Origin: Artemia franciscana
Lineage: Eukaryota > Arthropoda > Branchiopoda > Anostraca > Artemiidae
Direction of reading: 5' to 3'
NCBI RefSeq assembly: GCF_032884065.1
Contig: NC_088866.1
Location: 27,906,440-27,970,439 of the forward strand
Length of the DNA: 64,000 nt
Shown here: one piece after another, positions 35,116 to 47,039 of the stretch
Layout of the letters: every line of letters begins with the position of its first letter
Numbering within the stretch: position 1 is the first letter of the stretch
Notes under the pieces: generated by a model
Seen by the model: only the letters and a program-made list of their open reading frames with translations
What the model was told of the DNA's origin: nothing
The model's database searches: none
Translations under genes and position numbers: made by a program

Positions 35116-36807
35116 AAAAACAAGTTTTTTCAACTGAAAGTAAGGAGCGACATTAAAACTTAAAACGAACAGAAATTACTTCGTATATGAAAGGGGCTGC
35201 TTCCTCATCAACGATCCGCTCTTTACGCTAAATTTTGACTCTTCCTCTCAACTCTTCTTTTTAAAACAGTAAAAAACGTAGCGTAAAGAGCAGGGCGTTG
35301 ATGAGGAAGCAGCCCCTTTCATATACGAAGTAATTTCTGTTCGTTTTTAAGTTTTAATGTCGCTCCTTACCTTCAGTTGAAAAAACTTGTTTTTTTTTTA
35401 ATTTAATTTCTGAATGTTTTTGAATCAATGCATGTTTTGATTTGAATAATTAAAACGAAATTTTCATTTTTTTGGGGGGGGGGCTAAATGGCTTTCTCAT
35501 AATTTTGATCGAATGATTTGAGAAAAAAGAGCGGGGGAGGAAGCCTAGTTGTCCTCAAATTTTTTGGTTAATTAAAAAGGCAACTAGAACTTTTAATTTT
35601 TTTACGAATCTTTTTATTAGTAAAAGATATACGTAACTTATAAATTAGGTTACGTAAAGAATTTTTTATTCTCATGTTTTTATTACACATATGAGAGGGT
35701 TCGCCCCCTCGTCAGTACCTCTCTCTTTACACTAAATCTTAAATTTTGTCCCAATTTATTAAGAATGACCCCTGGATCACAAAAGCCGTAGAATAAATAG
35801 TTGACATTACTAAAAATACTTTAGCGTAAAGTGCGAGGTATTAGGAGAAGGTGAGCCCCTCATATGGGTAATAATTTCTGTCTTTTTAAGTTTTAATGCT
35901 GCTCCTTACTTCCAGCTGAAAAAAAAACTTTTTCATATTTATTTTTTCATTGTTTTTTTTTAAATAATGCTAGTAAATCCTGCGCTCCCTTCATGGAAAT
36001 TTTCTTCCCCCATAACAAATTCCTCGATAGAAAATTCCCCCAGTATATCCCCCTCTTCTCAACCGCTCCCTCCAACCAAAAAAATCCTCCTGAAAACGCC
36101 TGCAAACTTCCCAATAACCATTTCTATATGTAAGCACTGGTCAAAGTTCGTAACTTGTAGCCCCTCACACGGGGACTGTGGAGGAGTAAGTTGTCTCCAA
36201 AGACATAGTTATAAGGTTTTCGACTACGTTGAATAAAATGGCTATCTCAGAATTTTGATCCTTTGACTTTCGGAAAATAATTAGCGTGGGAGGGGGCCTA
36301 GATGCCCTCCAATTTTTTCGGTCACTTAAAAAGGGCACTAGAACTTTTCATTTCTGTTAGAGTGAGCCCTCTCGAAACATTTTAGGACAACTGGGTCGAT
36401 ACAATCACCCCTGGGGGAAAAAAAAACAAAGAAAAACAAACAAATAAACACGCATCCGTGATCTGCCTTCTGGCAAAAAATACAAAATTCCACATTTTTG
36501 TAGATAGGAGCTTGAAACTTTTACAGTAGGGATCTCTGATACGCTGAATCTGATGGTGTAATTTTCGTTAAGATTCTATGACCTTTAGGGGGTGTTTTCC
36601 CCTATTTTCTAAAATGACGCAAATTTTCTCAGGCTCGTAACTTTTGATGCGTAAGACTAAACTTGATGAAATTTATAAATTTAAAATCAGCATTAAAATG
36701 CAATTCTTTTGATGTAGCTATTGGTATCAAAATTCCATTTTTTAGAGTTTTGGTTTCTATTGAGCCGGGTCGCTCCTTACTACAGTTCGTTACCACGAAC
36801 TGTTTGA
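35116..36807 (+). mobile_element. R2 element, complete copy 1
   Basis: Starts with the head palindrome (arms 35116-35230 and 35279-35394, about 115 bases each, nearly exact). A second, diverged palindrome follows (35640-35930), then the body (36120-36700), and it ends with GAGCCGGGTCGCTCCTTACT and the hairpin CAGTTCGTTACCACGAACTG. GTAAGGAGCGAC near the start and GTCGCTCCTTAC near the end form a subterminal inverted repeat. There is no protein-coding capacity. Confidence 0.8.
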
Positions 36808-37630
36808 TTAGAACCAAAATGAGAAAACCAACGGTGATTACAATCGTAAGATACCTTTACTAAAGACTAGTAAACGTCAAAAGAAAAAAAAATAGCTCAG
36901 AATCAATCTGACTCGGTACTACTTTGATTTGATACAACTCAGTAGCTACCAAATAATTATGAAAAGGACTGGAAGAAATTTATCGATTAAGTGGTATGAG
37001 GACTTCTAGGTCAACAGATGCTCCTTTTACCTCTGCAGAAATCGCCTAATAATTAAAGGTAATCATAGTAACAAGCTGAAACTCTTACCCAGCCCCTCCC
37101 CCTACACACTTGTCATTACATAATTTCTAGCTTTTATGTCGCTTTTCCTCCAAATTCAAAAAGCTAACGACATTTAATCCTACTGAGGTATCTTAACTCA
37201 ACTAAGAAAACCCACCCCACATATTTACTTAATCAAAAATTTTATACATTTAAAATATGACAATATCTAATTAAAGCATTAATACTAACTTTCACAAAAA
37301 GGCCCCAGGATAATATATTGCTAAAATATACAAAAAGAAGAATTCGTAACGGTGAATAGAGAATTTGGGAGCAATATTTGTGACTGGAATGATGCATAAA
37401 ATTTACTCAAAACAAAAATGCAAAGAAAATATGAAATAAGCAGGAGCTGACTAGAGTATTGCAGGGGTATGTAAACCCTATTGACGTGTGGAATTTATTG
37501 AGATTCTTTTCTAGATTATGGTTTCTTTCTTAATTTTTCAGGGTTTACATGCCTTTGTATTATTACTATATATAATTAGCGTTATTGTTACAATTCCAAA
37601 GATGAAAAACAGACCTCAAAGAAGATTAAA
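36808..37630. other. Unassigned stretch between two R2 elements
   Basis: No gene or further repeat was recognised. Confidence 0.4.
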
Positions 37631-39066
37631 TAAAAAAAAAAGTTGTTTTTTCAACTGAAAGTATAGATTAACATTCAAGCTTAAATCAAACAGAAATTAT
37701 TACGTATATGAGGTGTTTACCCCTCAACAGCCCCTCGCTCTTTACGCTAAAGGTTTCCAGTACCTTAGAAAAAGCTTCTTATTGTTCTGATTAAACGAAC
37801 AGAGTTTTTCAGGAGTCCTTCTTGAAAGATTGAGACATAATAATAACCTTTAGCGTAAAGAGCAAGGTGTTTTAGATGAATTACCCCCTCATATACGTAA
37901 TAACTTCTATGGGTTTTAACTTTGAATGTTGCTCCTTAATTTCAGTTGAAAATCTTGTTGTTTTTTTATTTAATTTCTGATCGTTTTCTAAATAGTGCCA
38001 GGAAATCTGGCTACTCCTCTACGGTAAAATCTCTCCTCCACTAGAACTTATTCTTTAGACAATTCAATCCTGGCGAAAATTTGTCCCGGACAATTTCCCT
38101 TAACATTTCCACGCGTTTATTACTTATTCTTTAGACAATTCAATCCTGGTGAAAATTTACCCCGGACAATTACCCTTAACATTTCCACGCGTAAAATTGA
38201 GACAGAAAAGAGAAAGCAAGACATAAAAAAAATTCGTATGCTAAGTCTGACAGATTCACCCAGTGTAAAACTTCTCCTGAAAAATTCACCCCGTGGAAAC
38301 TTCCCACCCCATGGAAAATTATCCCCGACAAAAATACCACCAGGAGAAGTTCCCCCCTTCGAAGGATGTATTCATACTTCCCAATAACAAATACTATATG
38401 TAAGAAATATGCAAATTTTGTAACTTAAATATCTATTCTCAATGGCTGTGGGAGGGTCATGATATCCCCAAAGGCATAATTATTCGGCCTTTCAACTATG
38501 CTGCACAAAATGGCTGTTTCAAAATTTCGATCAGACGATTTTGAGAAGAAAGAGGGCTTTTGAGGGGGCCTAATTTCCCTCCAATTTGTTTGGTCTCTTA
38601 AAAAGGGCAATATAACTTTTACTTTCCCTTCGAATGATCCCTCTCACGATATTCTAGGACGATGTGGTCGATACGACTACCATTGGGAAAACAAACAAAC
38701 AAATAAACACGCATCCGTGATCTTTCTTCTGATAGAAAATTCGAAATTCCACATTTTCTCAAATTTCACACCTATAGCTTCTACAGTAGGGTTACTTGAT
38801 CCGCTGAGTCTGATGGTGAGATTTTCATTAAGGTTCTGTGACTTTTAGGGGGTGTTTCCCCCCTTTTCAAAAATTAGGCAAATTTTCTCAGGCTCCTAAC
38901 CTTTGATGGGTAAAATTAAACCTATTGAAATTTATATAGTTAAAACCAACATAAAACACAATTCTTTTGACATATCTGTTGGTATCAAAATTCCATTTTT
39001 TTTTATTTTCAGTTACTATTGAGCCGGGTCACTCCTTACTTACAGTTCGTTACCACGAACTGTTTA
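37631..39066 (+). mobile_element. R2 element, complete copy 2
   Basis: Head palindrome (37631-37977), then a stretch with a 76-base duplication, then the same body order as copy 1 (CCCAATAACAAATACTATAT, AAATAAACACGCATCCGTGA, TTTCTCAGGCTCCTAACC). It ends with the hairpin motif at 39037-39066. The shared order in both copies defines the full element at about 1.4-1.7 kb. Confidence 0.8.
38047..38198 (+). repeat. Tandem duplication, period 76
   Basis: CTTATTCTTTAGACAATTCA starts at 38047 and 38123. The copies are nearly identical through TTAACATTTCCACGCGT. Confidence 0.9.
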
Positions 39067-40425
39067 ATATAAAATCCATAGGAGTGAATTAGGCAACCAA
39101 ATATCCGTAGATATTTCACCATTGTTGATGTGTTTACTTCTTATTATGATTTGGAAGAGAGAGAGAAAGAGATAAATGTATATTTAAAATCAATTCTCAA
39201 GTGTAACATTTATTAAGGATTTGGTGTACAAAGAAGAACTATTATTTAAAATTTCGCTCAAAAGTAACAATTGAGCATAATTAGCCTTTTTGAGGGGGAG
39301 GGTTTCTGCTCTTTCTGTTAGCCTGTTAAAAGTAAGAAGCATGAATACTATTTAACATTTGGAAAAACTGAGATAGAGTTGGTAGAGAATGGTGTATCTT
39401 CATGCTAAAAACACTAAAAAAAATAAAGGTACTAATAGAAGGGATGAAATGCTTATAGAGGCTACTCCTCAGGTTCTTAGATCATATAAATTATGAAGCA
39501 CTCCTTCTGTCAGAATCAGTGAGTGTAATGAAATAGTTCTATTCTAGTAATTGCAAAAGAGCATAAAAAAAAAATATTGCAAAATTAGCGTGCAAAAAAG
39601 ATCATCACTTTCCTGTAATTAGGTCAATTTGAAGCATTCATTTTCTGGTTAAAAGAGTTAGGTCTATAGTGACTCATTTTGTTCATATTTAGGTGCCTTC
39701 TTTCCTGTATGACCAAGTTATGGAATAACTTAAAATCAATATATCGCATTTATATAGTTTTCCTCCCATGTAAAATTCCCTTATGGATAGATAAATAAAC
39801 CCGGCAAGAAATCTTTTTTTTTCTATAGCATATACTTACGACCGTTTCTTCTAAATGAAGTTTCATACCCCTGGTTAAATTTGCGCAGAAGTTGTTTTCT
39901 GCATATCCGTACTTATTAGGTTGTCTTTCTGTTTGAATTTTCATATGGCTTGATTCAGAAGGAAAAACCTTGCGAGCAAAACACTTTGTTACATATGGTG
40001 AGCATGTGGGGTTTTTCCCTCTAAGTTGTCATATGCCTGGATAACAATAATTTAAACTAGACAGTTTGAAGCATATTCAGTATACACTAAAAACAGACAT
40101 CTAGTGATTCCAAGCTGACTTGTAGTCATAACTGTGAATAGAACAAAAATCATAGGAATGATAAGTTCAATGATGTTTTGAATAGCTGATTTTGTTTTGT
40201 TTTGATTAATAACCAGCTTCTAGGTGTAAAATTTACCTTTGATCAATAAAAATGAAGTTTACTGCATACTTTCTTGAAATTTAATAGCATGAATCTTTGC
40301 AACCCGAACAATTATTTTAGTGCTGCCACTCTGCTCCAGGTTTCAATCAGAGATTCAATGACTTAGAACATGGGTGAATTGTCTCCCTATATTTCGTTGT
40401 CTTCAATAATTAGATTTTGACATTC
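39067..40425. other. Unassigned stretch
   Basis: No supported gene. A 64-codon minus-strand frame at 39750-39944 shows no recognised motif. Confidence 0.4.
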
Positions 40426-42334
40426 TTTTTATGGCACTTGGTATTAACCAAGTGACATATAGCAATCGCAAATTCTGTCGGTCTCTGTCGGTCTGTCGGT
40501 CCCGGTTTTGCTACTTAAGGCACTTCCAGGTAAGCTAGGACGATGAAATTTGGCAGGCGTATCAGGTACCGGACCAGATTAAATAAAAATAGTCGTTTTC
40601 CCGATTTGACCATCTGGAGGGGAGTTGGGGGGGCCGTTAATTCGGATAAAATAGAAAAAATGAAGTATTTTTAACTTACGAACGGTTTATCAGATTTGAT
40701 GTTTGGAAGGATATCATGTCTCAGAGCTGTTATTTTAAATCCCTGGTGACATTCTGGTGAATCTGGTGAGATCTGGTGATCTCACAAGTTGGGAGGGGGA
40801 AACCTAAAATTTTGGAAAACACTTAGAGTGGAGGGATCGGGATAAAACTTGGTGGTAAAAATAAGCACAAGTCCTAGATACATTATTGACATAATCAGAA
40901 CGGATCCTTTCTCTTTAGGGTAGTTGGGAGGGGGGGGGGTTAATTCTGAAAAATTAGAAAAAATGAGGTATTTTTAACTTAGGAACGGGTGATCGGATCT
41001 CAATGAAATTTGATATTTCGAAGGATATCGTGTCTCAAAGCTCTTATTTTAAATACCGACCGGATCTGGTGACATTGGGGGGGGGGAGTTTGGGTGGGGG
41101 AGCCTAAAGTCATGGAAAACGCTTAGATTGGAGGGATCGGGATGAAACTTGGTGGGAAAAATCAGCAGAAGTCTTAGATACATGATTTACATGATTGGAA
41201 CGGATCTGCTCTATTGGGAGGGGGGGGGGGTAATTCTGAAAACTTAGAAAAAATGACGAATTTTTAACTTACGAAGGAATGATCGGATCTTCATGAAACT
41301 TCATATTTCGTAAGACCTCGTAACTCAGATCTCTTATTTTAAATCTCAGTCGGATCCAGTGTCATTGGGGGGCAGTTGGGGGGGACTTGAAATCTTAGAA
41401 AATACTTAAAGCGTATAGATCAGGATGAAACTGGATGGGAAGAATAAAAATCTGTCTAAGATATGTGACTGACACAACCGGGCCAGATCTGCTCTCTTTG
41501 GTGGAGTTGGGGGGGGGGTAATTTGGAAAAATGAGGTATTTGTAACTTACGAAAGGGTGGCCAGATCTTAATGAAATTTGATATTTAGAAGGATCTTGTG
41601 CTTTAAAGCTCTAATTTTTAATTCCGACCAGATCCTGTCACATTGGGGGGAGTTGGAGGGGGAAACCAGAATTCTTAGAAAACGTGAAAATTTGGGTATT
41701 TTTATCTTACGAATAGGCGATTGGATCTTAATGAAATTTGATGTTTAGAAGGAATTCATGTCTCAGAGCTCTTGTTTCACATCCCGGCCAGATCTTTTGA
41801 CATATGGGGAGTTGGAGGGGGAAATCTTCGAAAATACTTGGAGTGGAGGTTTCGGGATGAAGCTTGGTGGATAGAATAAACAAATGTACTTGATACGTGA
41901 TTGACGTAACCGTGCCGGTTTCGATCTCTTTGGGGGATTTGGGGGGAGGGGTTCAGTAATTTGGCGTGTTTGGTGCTTCTGGACGTACTAGGACGATGAA
42001 AATTGGTAGGCGTGTCAGGGAGCTTCACAAATTGACTTGATAAAGTCGTTTTCCCAGATTCGACCATCTGGGGGACTAAAGGGAGAGGTCAAATTTGAAA
42101 GAATTAGGTATTTATAACTTACGAGTGGGTGATCGGATCTTAATGAATTTTGATATTTAGAGACATCGTGACTCAGAGCTCCTATTTTAAATCCCGACCG
42201 GCATTAAGCCACTGATTTTCCTTTTACATCAATTTATTGATTCTTAAAATTTTGTTGGAGCTCATACCATATGAGCTCTTGGCTCTTAGCTCTTCTTGCC
42301 TCGTCACAAGTGCCATATGAGCTCTTAGCTCTTG
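40426..42334 (+). mobile_element. R1 element, copy h, complete
   Basis: The head starts at 40426 and holds the perfect hairpin CACTTGGTATTAACCAAGTG (40435-40454). Four to five tandem units follow, then a second partial head (41950-42075), and a tail (42255-42334) with AGCTCTTGGCTCTTAGCTCT. TGGCACTTG (40432-40440) in the head and CAAGTGCCA (42307-42315) in the tail are inverted relative to each other. The 5' edge abuts GACATTC and the tail ends in a T run. It lies about 170 bases before the splice acceptor of the BTB gene, so it is probably in that gene's intron. Confidence 0.8.
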
Positions 42335-42481
42335 TTTTTTGGTGTTTTAATTTAAAAAATAAAAAAATAAAACAAATTTTCCCCCTCCAATGCAAAGGAA
42401 CACTTTCATTGTTTTGTCAAAATATGTGACAAAATGAAACACCTGAATCTAAGAATTTTTTAACACTATAACATAGAAGTG

Positions 42482-42507
42482 TAATTTTTCTTATTCTCTT
42501 CTCTTAG
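42482..42507 (+). other. Likely splice acceptor of the BTB gene
   Basis: A pyrimidine-rich run TTTTTCTTATTCTCTTCTCT ends in TAG at 42505-42507. The frame downstream is open through the BTB start, while TAG itself would stop it upstream. This supports an exon beginning at 42508. Confidence 0.6.
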
Positions 42508-42579
42508 GTCGTCATAAAACGCTGGAATCGAGGAAAAATCATTGTTGGATATTTGCTTTTATATTATTTTGGTATAACC

Positions 42580-43356
42580 ATGGAAACGTACAAACCCTCG
42601 GCGTTTATGAGAGTTTTGTCCGTTCTGAATGAACAGGACAGCCCGGTAATGACAATTCGGTGCAACGGTGGCTATGTTGAAGCAAAGAAGATCCACTTAG
42701 CAGCAATCAGTGAGGTATTCAAGAAAATGCTCGACTCCAAAGAGCTGGGAAAAGAAACAAATCTAATTGAGGCAGATGATGTAGATTATTATACAATGAA
42801 AACTGTTATGGATTATTATAAAGAAGGAAATGTTTCCAACTATGAAGCATTAAATAGAGATAAGTTTTCATACATAATTGAGAAATACAAGTTTATTGGC
42901 ATTAAGGAAGAGATTGCGGAAAATGTGCTGGACAAATATTTTGAAAAACAAGATATTGGAATTCTTGAACCGATTTTTTTTACTTACACTGGCTATAATC
43001 AAAAAGCCAAAGCTATACAAGAGCTTGCTTTTTTGATAATAAATGGGAAGGAAGGGCCTGACTTTGTTGGTGATTTTAGTATCCCAGATTTCTATGAACT
43101 ATCCCGATTATGCTGCCAAGTCTTAAATGGATGGGACATATCCAGATTTAAAGGATTTTTGGATAGACTCTTCAAGTGGCAAAACAGAGATTCTGAGAAC
43201 AGATCAATTCCAGGATTAGAAATAGCTGGAATGATTGATATAAATGGATTTTCATGCAGTGATGTGAAATCTGTGGTAATGAGATTGAAACTTCCTCAAA
43301 AATTACAAGGATTCAAAAAGATTATAGAAAAAACTTGCGGTTGTGGATGCACTTAA
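42580..43356 (+). CDS. BTB/POZ-BACK domain protein (258 aa)
   Basis: BTB/POZ domains mediate dimerisation and often recruit Cullin-3; no specific partner can be named here. Residues about 20-118 match a BTB fold: a short strand VMTIRCNGG, the helix HLAAISEVFKKML (39-51), an acidic IEADDV strand (63-68) and a YIIEKYKFIGI helix (98-108). Residues about 120-205 are helical and BACK-like. No Kelch repeats or zinc fingers follow; the chain ends in a Cys-rich TCGCGCT. ATG at 42580 has an excellent start context (ACCATGG). The frame is open upstream to 42508, so the first 24 codons of the exon could also be translated if an earlier exon supplies the start. It is the only intact long frame in the window, surrounded by repeats, and could be the last exon of a spliced gene or a retrogene. 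Confidence 0.85.
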   Translation: METYKPSAFMRVLSVLNEQDSPVMTIRCNGGYVEAKKIHLAAISEVFKKMLDSKELGKETNLIEADDVDYYTMKTVMDYYKEGNVSNYEALNRDKFSYIIEKYKFIGIKEEIAENVLDKYFEKQDIGILEPIFFTYTGYNQKAKAIQELAFLIINGKEGPDFVGDFSIPDFYELSRLCCQVLNGWDISRFKGFLDRLFKWQNRDSENRSIPGLEIAGMIDINGFSCSDVKSVVMRLKLPQKLQGFKKIIEKTCGCGCT

Positions 43357-43893
43357 GGGTAATTGGTACTTGAAAAGAAAAATCTTTTTACACAAAAAAT
43401 AGTGGTAATTTTTTTGGTTTGCTATAAAATAATTCTTATTAGAATTAGACATTTGTAACAGAAATAGCAAGAAATATAAATACCATTGAGGTATAAGACC
43501 CTGAAGTTAATGAAACATTCTCACGAAATGAATGAATACTGCACTAAATTTATGAATCAAGTTGTTTTGGGGCTAAGAACTTCTACTGAGACTGCACCAC
43601 TAACAGAACTTAACGTATTCATCTTCCGTTATCAAAAAAGTCTTTTTATACGTCAAAAATTTCTGACAAAACAAAATGCTTCCATACTGGACATTTTTTT
43701 TTAACATAAAACTTTTCACCAAAGTGACTACTTATTTAATAAATTACTTATTTAGAACCAAATCTATTCGACTGCTTACTTTCTACTAACTTTTTACATT
43801 TTAAGCTGTATTTTTTAATGTTGGTTGCTCTTTTCCGAAAACAACTATCTGCAAATTTTCTTGAAATTCTGTGCAAGTTTGCATTCTTTTATC

Positions 43894-43899
43894 AATAAA
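43894..43899 (+). other. Polyadenylation signal AATAAA of the BTB gene
   Basis: A canonical AATAAA lies about 540 bases after the stop codon, followed by a T-rich stretch. It would define a 3' UTR of about 560 bases that contains the segment duplicated at 24950-25178. Confidence 0.6.
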
Positions 43900-44209
43900 C
43901 GATTTTTATCTCTCCTTACTTTTTTGCTACAGTCAAGATAACAGCCAAGTAGGCTCCTGTTTCTGACCCTCGCCTCCTACTTCCGATAGTCAGGCAATAA
44001 CATCTACTTACTTATCAAGTGTTACCAACTGAGAATCAATAGGTTACAAAATACAAAATTTGGATTCTTGATGGTTTGGAGTCAAAAGAAAAGCAAAGAA
44101 CGCATCTAATCAAAACTTTGAGATAATCATTTTGTTCAGCATAGGTGAGTGGTATAGTAATTATATCTTTGTGGTGGACACTTCCCCCAAGGGCCTCGAG
44201 GCAAGGGCT

Positions 44210-44960
44210 ATTTACTATTCAAGTCGCCTATTATTAACATATAAGGATTCTATGGAAGGGGTGGTAGTATAAACTTCAGAAGGGGTTCATTTGATCGAAA
44301 ATCAGAAGTTCTAGTGTCCTTTTTAAGGGTCATGTGTGACCGGAGGGCAACTAGCCACCCTTCTCGACCTCTTTTCGCCAAATACATCAAATAGAAATCT
44401 TGAGATAACCATTTAGTTAAAAAAAATCTAAAATTATTTAACAAGGCCTTCAGGGTTGACACAACCCTCAGAGTCTGGGGTTAAGAGTTGTAAGTTATGC
44501 TCTGGGGGCATGTAAGGTTATTAGGGAAGGACTGATCTTTTAAACGTTGGAGGAAGCACATTTGATTTGAAATTTAAAGCTCTAGTTCCCTTTTAAGAGT
44601 CAAAAGGAATAGGAGGGCAATCGTGTGCCCAAAAGCATGTGATCGAAATCGAAAGATAGCCATTTTTTCCAAATAGTCCAGAGAATCCAGAAATAAATCC
44701 GTCAAACACAGGTTCCTATAATAATTAAAACCCCAAACAACCAGAAATCATTAGCAGAAGCAAAGAGTAAGGGGGCAAAATGTATTGTTCATTTATTTAT
44801 TTTTCTTGTTTTTTTTTATTCCGACCAAAGCACCTCTTGCAGAAAAACTTGTCATCGAAACTTTGAAAGGAGCTCATTCGGTTGTAAATTGGAAATTCCA
44901 GTGCTTACTTTAAGAATCAAAAGGGATTGGAGGGCAACCCAGCTTATTCTGTGCCAATCT
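44210..44960 (+). repeat. R3 family, two to three tandem units
   Basis: AAACTTCAGAAGGGGTTCAT, CAGAAGTTCTAGTGTCCTTT, GGAGGGCAACTAGCCACCC and GTTGACACAACCCTCAG recur at about 300-base spacing with divergence. The 70-codon minus-strand frame at 44250-44462 is repeat translation. Confidence 0.65.
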
Positions 44961-45408
44961 TATGCCAAGAGTGGTTAAGAGAACTATTTATTTTTAATTT
45001 TTGTGCATATTTAGTGTTGCTTTAAGGTAGCTCAATTGCATTCGAGCTATACTCTCAGCCTTGAGTTACCTTATATTTTGTATATATTGGTTATATTAAA
45101 AGAACCTTGAACCTGTGTTGATGCATACTCGTGATGTATGCTAATTCATTCTGTAGTGATGTATTGAAAGAATTTTTTCAAATTCATTATATCTGATGTT
45201 AACTGGCCACTTTGAAAGAGGTTTACAAAGTGTCTTTTGGTCAATAACACAAGTTGTAAAAAGTTGTTTTTGAGATTTCAAGTTGGACATAAAATGGACT
45301 AAATATGGACATAATTTGGCTAGGAATGATAATTTTTTGGATGCTCAGGGGACTTATCATGGACTGAAAAATTGGCAGCCCTGATGTTATGCGGTATATA
45401 TTTTCCAT

Positions 45409-45600
45409 TTGCACGTGTCACGTGTTGAAGGCTTTAAGCTTATCAAAAAGGACCTGGTCACTGACTTGTACGTCAAAAAAATGGGTGAGTTCGATCTCCT
45501 TCTGCGGACTATCCTTGAAGTCTTGGAAAGAATTTGTCTTTCCTTTTCCTTCGAGGACCTTCTTCAGGAATACAGGCATGGACTAGGTACTCATTTATAA
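45409..45600 (+). other. Open frame of unknown nature, possible exon
   Basis: A 63-codon plus-strand frame with balanced composition (reading LLLRTILEVLERICLSFS in its middle) is followed by a donor-like AGGTACTC near 45586. There is no acceptor consensus directly upstream and no recognised domain. It ends where the gypsy fragment begins, so it could be an exon or part of another element. Confidence 0.25.
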
Positions 45601-45639
45601 AGATATTAACAAACATTAATATCATTATCATTTTTTTGT

Positions 45640-46880
45640 TTAGAACAGACAGGACAATGCATCAACATTTCCGTTTTCTATCCGACTCCGACAATGCATA
45701 TCAAAGTGGTGCGCTTGGAGCGCCAGGGACCAGCATGTCAAGGGAGCGTTGTTACTCCGAGCCACGTTCAACCAGCGAAGCGGGTTATGATCAGTTTCGA
45801 CGGACCATTGAGGTAGTACGGAACCCCCCCCCCTCCCTGCGCTTTAACGCCAAAGCTTCACGCTCCACTGTCGAGTAGCGCTGTTTCGCTGGCGATAGAT
45901 TTCTACTTTTATACGTCATAGGATGCTCCTCTCCATTGCGTTGAGTCAGGACTACTCCAATCCCGTATTCAAAGCACCAGTTTGAAGTACAAACTCTTTG
46001 GCAAAGTCTGAACTGCTCAGGACAGGATTAGTAGTGAGTGCAGTCTTTAGGACCACGAAGGCTACTGTCTGCTCCTGAGATAGCGTATAGTGGCTTGTAT
46101 TTCGTTTCTGAAGAAGATCCGTCAGCGGCAACGCAACCGAAGAGAAATTGCACACAAACTTTTAATAATACGCAGCGATGCCAGGGAATGACCTCACTTC
46201 CTTTTTTGTGGAGGGCTCTGGAAAGTTCGTCATAGTCTCAACCTTGGTTATAAGCGGTGTGATTTCCTACTTTGTTGCCCAAATACTGAACTTCGTTTAG
46301 TCCGAACTTGCATTTGCCAGGATGAATGTGAAGACCATCATCCACTATTCTCCCCAAAAAATCCTTTACGCTCTTGCAAAGCAATGACATCTCATCAAAG
46401 TCTTATCCATGGCACGATGGAAGCCCGCTGATGCCCCGTGAATACCAAAAGGAAGTACTCTGAACTCGTAGAATCCGGACTTCATTTGGAAGGCCGTCTT
46501 TTCCATTCTCTCTGGCGTATGTTCTGCTTATCAGTAGCCTTTGGTAAGATCTAAAACACTAAAGACCCCTTATATTACCTACTTCCTCAAGCGATTCCTC
46601 TATGCAGGGAAGGGGGTAGGGATCAAACTTAGATATCCAATTTAAATCTTGGAAGTCCAAACCGAAACGAAGGTTTCTATCCGGCTTGGCAACCATGACT
46701 ACTGGAGAAACCAGGGACTTGGAGAAGGTTGTATGATCCCCAAATCCAGCATTCGTTTGATTTAATCTTCAATGGCTTGTTGTAGACTTTGTGGTACCCT
46801 GTAGGATTTCTAACGCAGAGGTTAGGCATCACCTGTATCAATGTAGTGTCTGACCACTGATGTTCTTCTGGGAATTTTAG
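45640..46880 (-). pseudogene. Gypsy-type reverse transcriptase and RNase H, broken
   Basis: The RT begins with an HYIDTGDA phrase and RMLDLGIIQPS (about 46840-46730). It has FRVLPFGIHGA near 46470-46440 and HPGKCKFGLNEVQYLG near 46330-46280. Between these last two blocks the YxDD catalytic box is missing; the text passes from the post-GIHGA helix straight to a DEMSLL stretch, so about 20-25 codons look deleted. RNase H follows with PLTDLLQKR (46125), SRNLSPAKQRYSTVEREALA (near 45870), a DHNPLRWLN box (near 45780) and a VDALS end before the stop at 45640. The frame shifts several times. Confidence 0.8.
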
Positions 46881-47039
46881 AGAAGGACTTCCTAAATCCC
46901 ATTAGTATCCCAAAAAGTCTTCTCTTTCTCTTTTCAAGTGACTTAGCGAATCTATCAAAATTTGGATGTCATCCTGGTTACCAGAATTGTGTGCCTGGTC
47001 AAACACAGGCCTAATTGGAGCTTCATGATCAAAGAGAAG

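Noticed and set aside
45534-45878. A 114-codon plus-strand frame
   Set aside because: It lies antisense to the gypsy RNase H, whose conserved motifs are on the minus strand.
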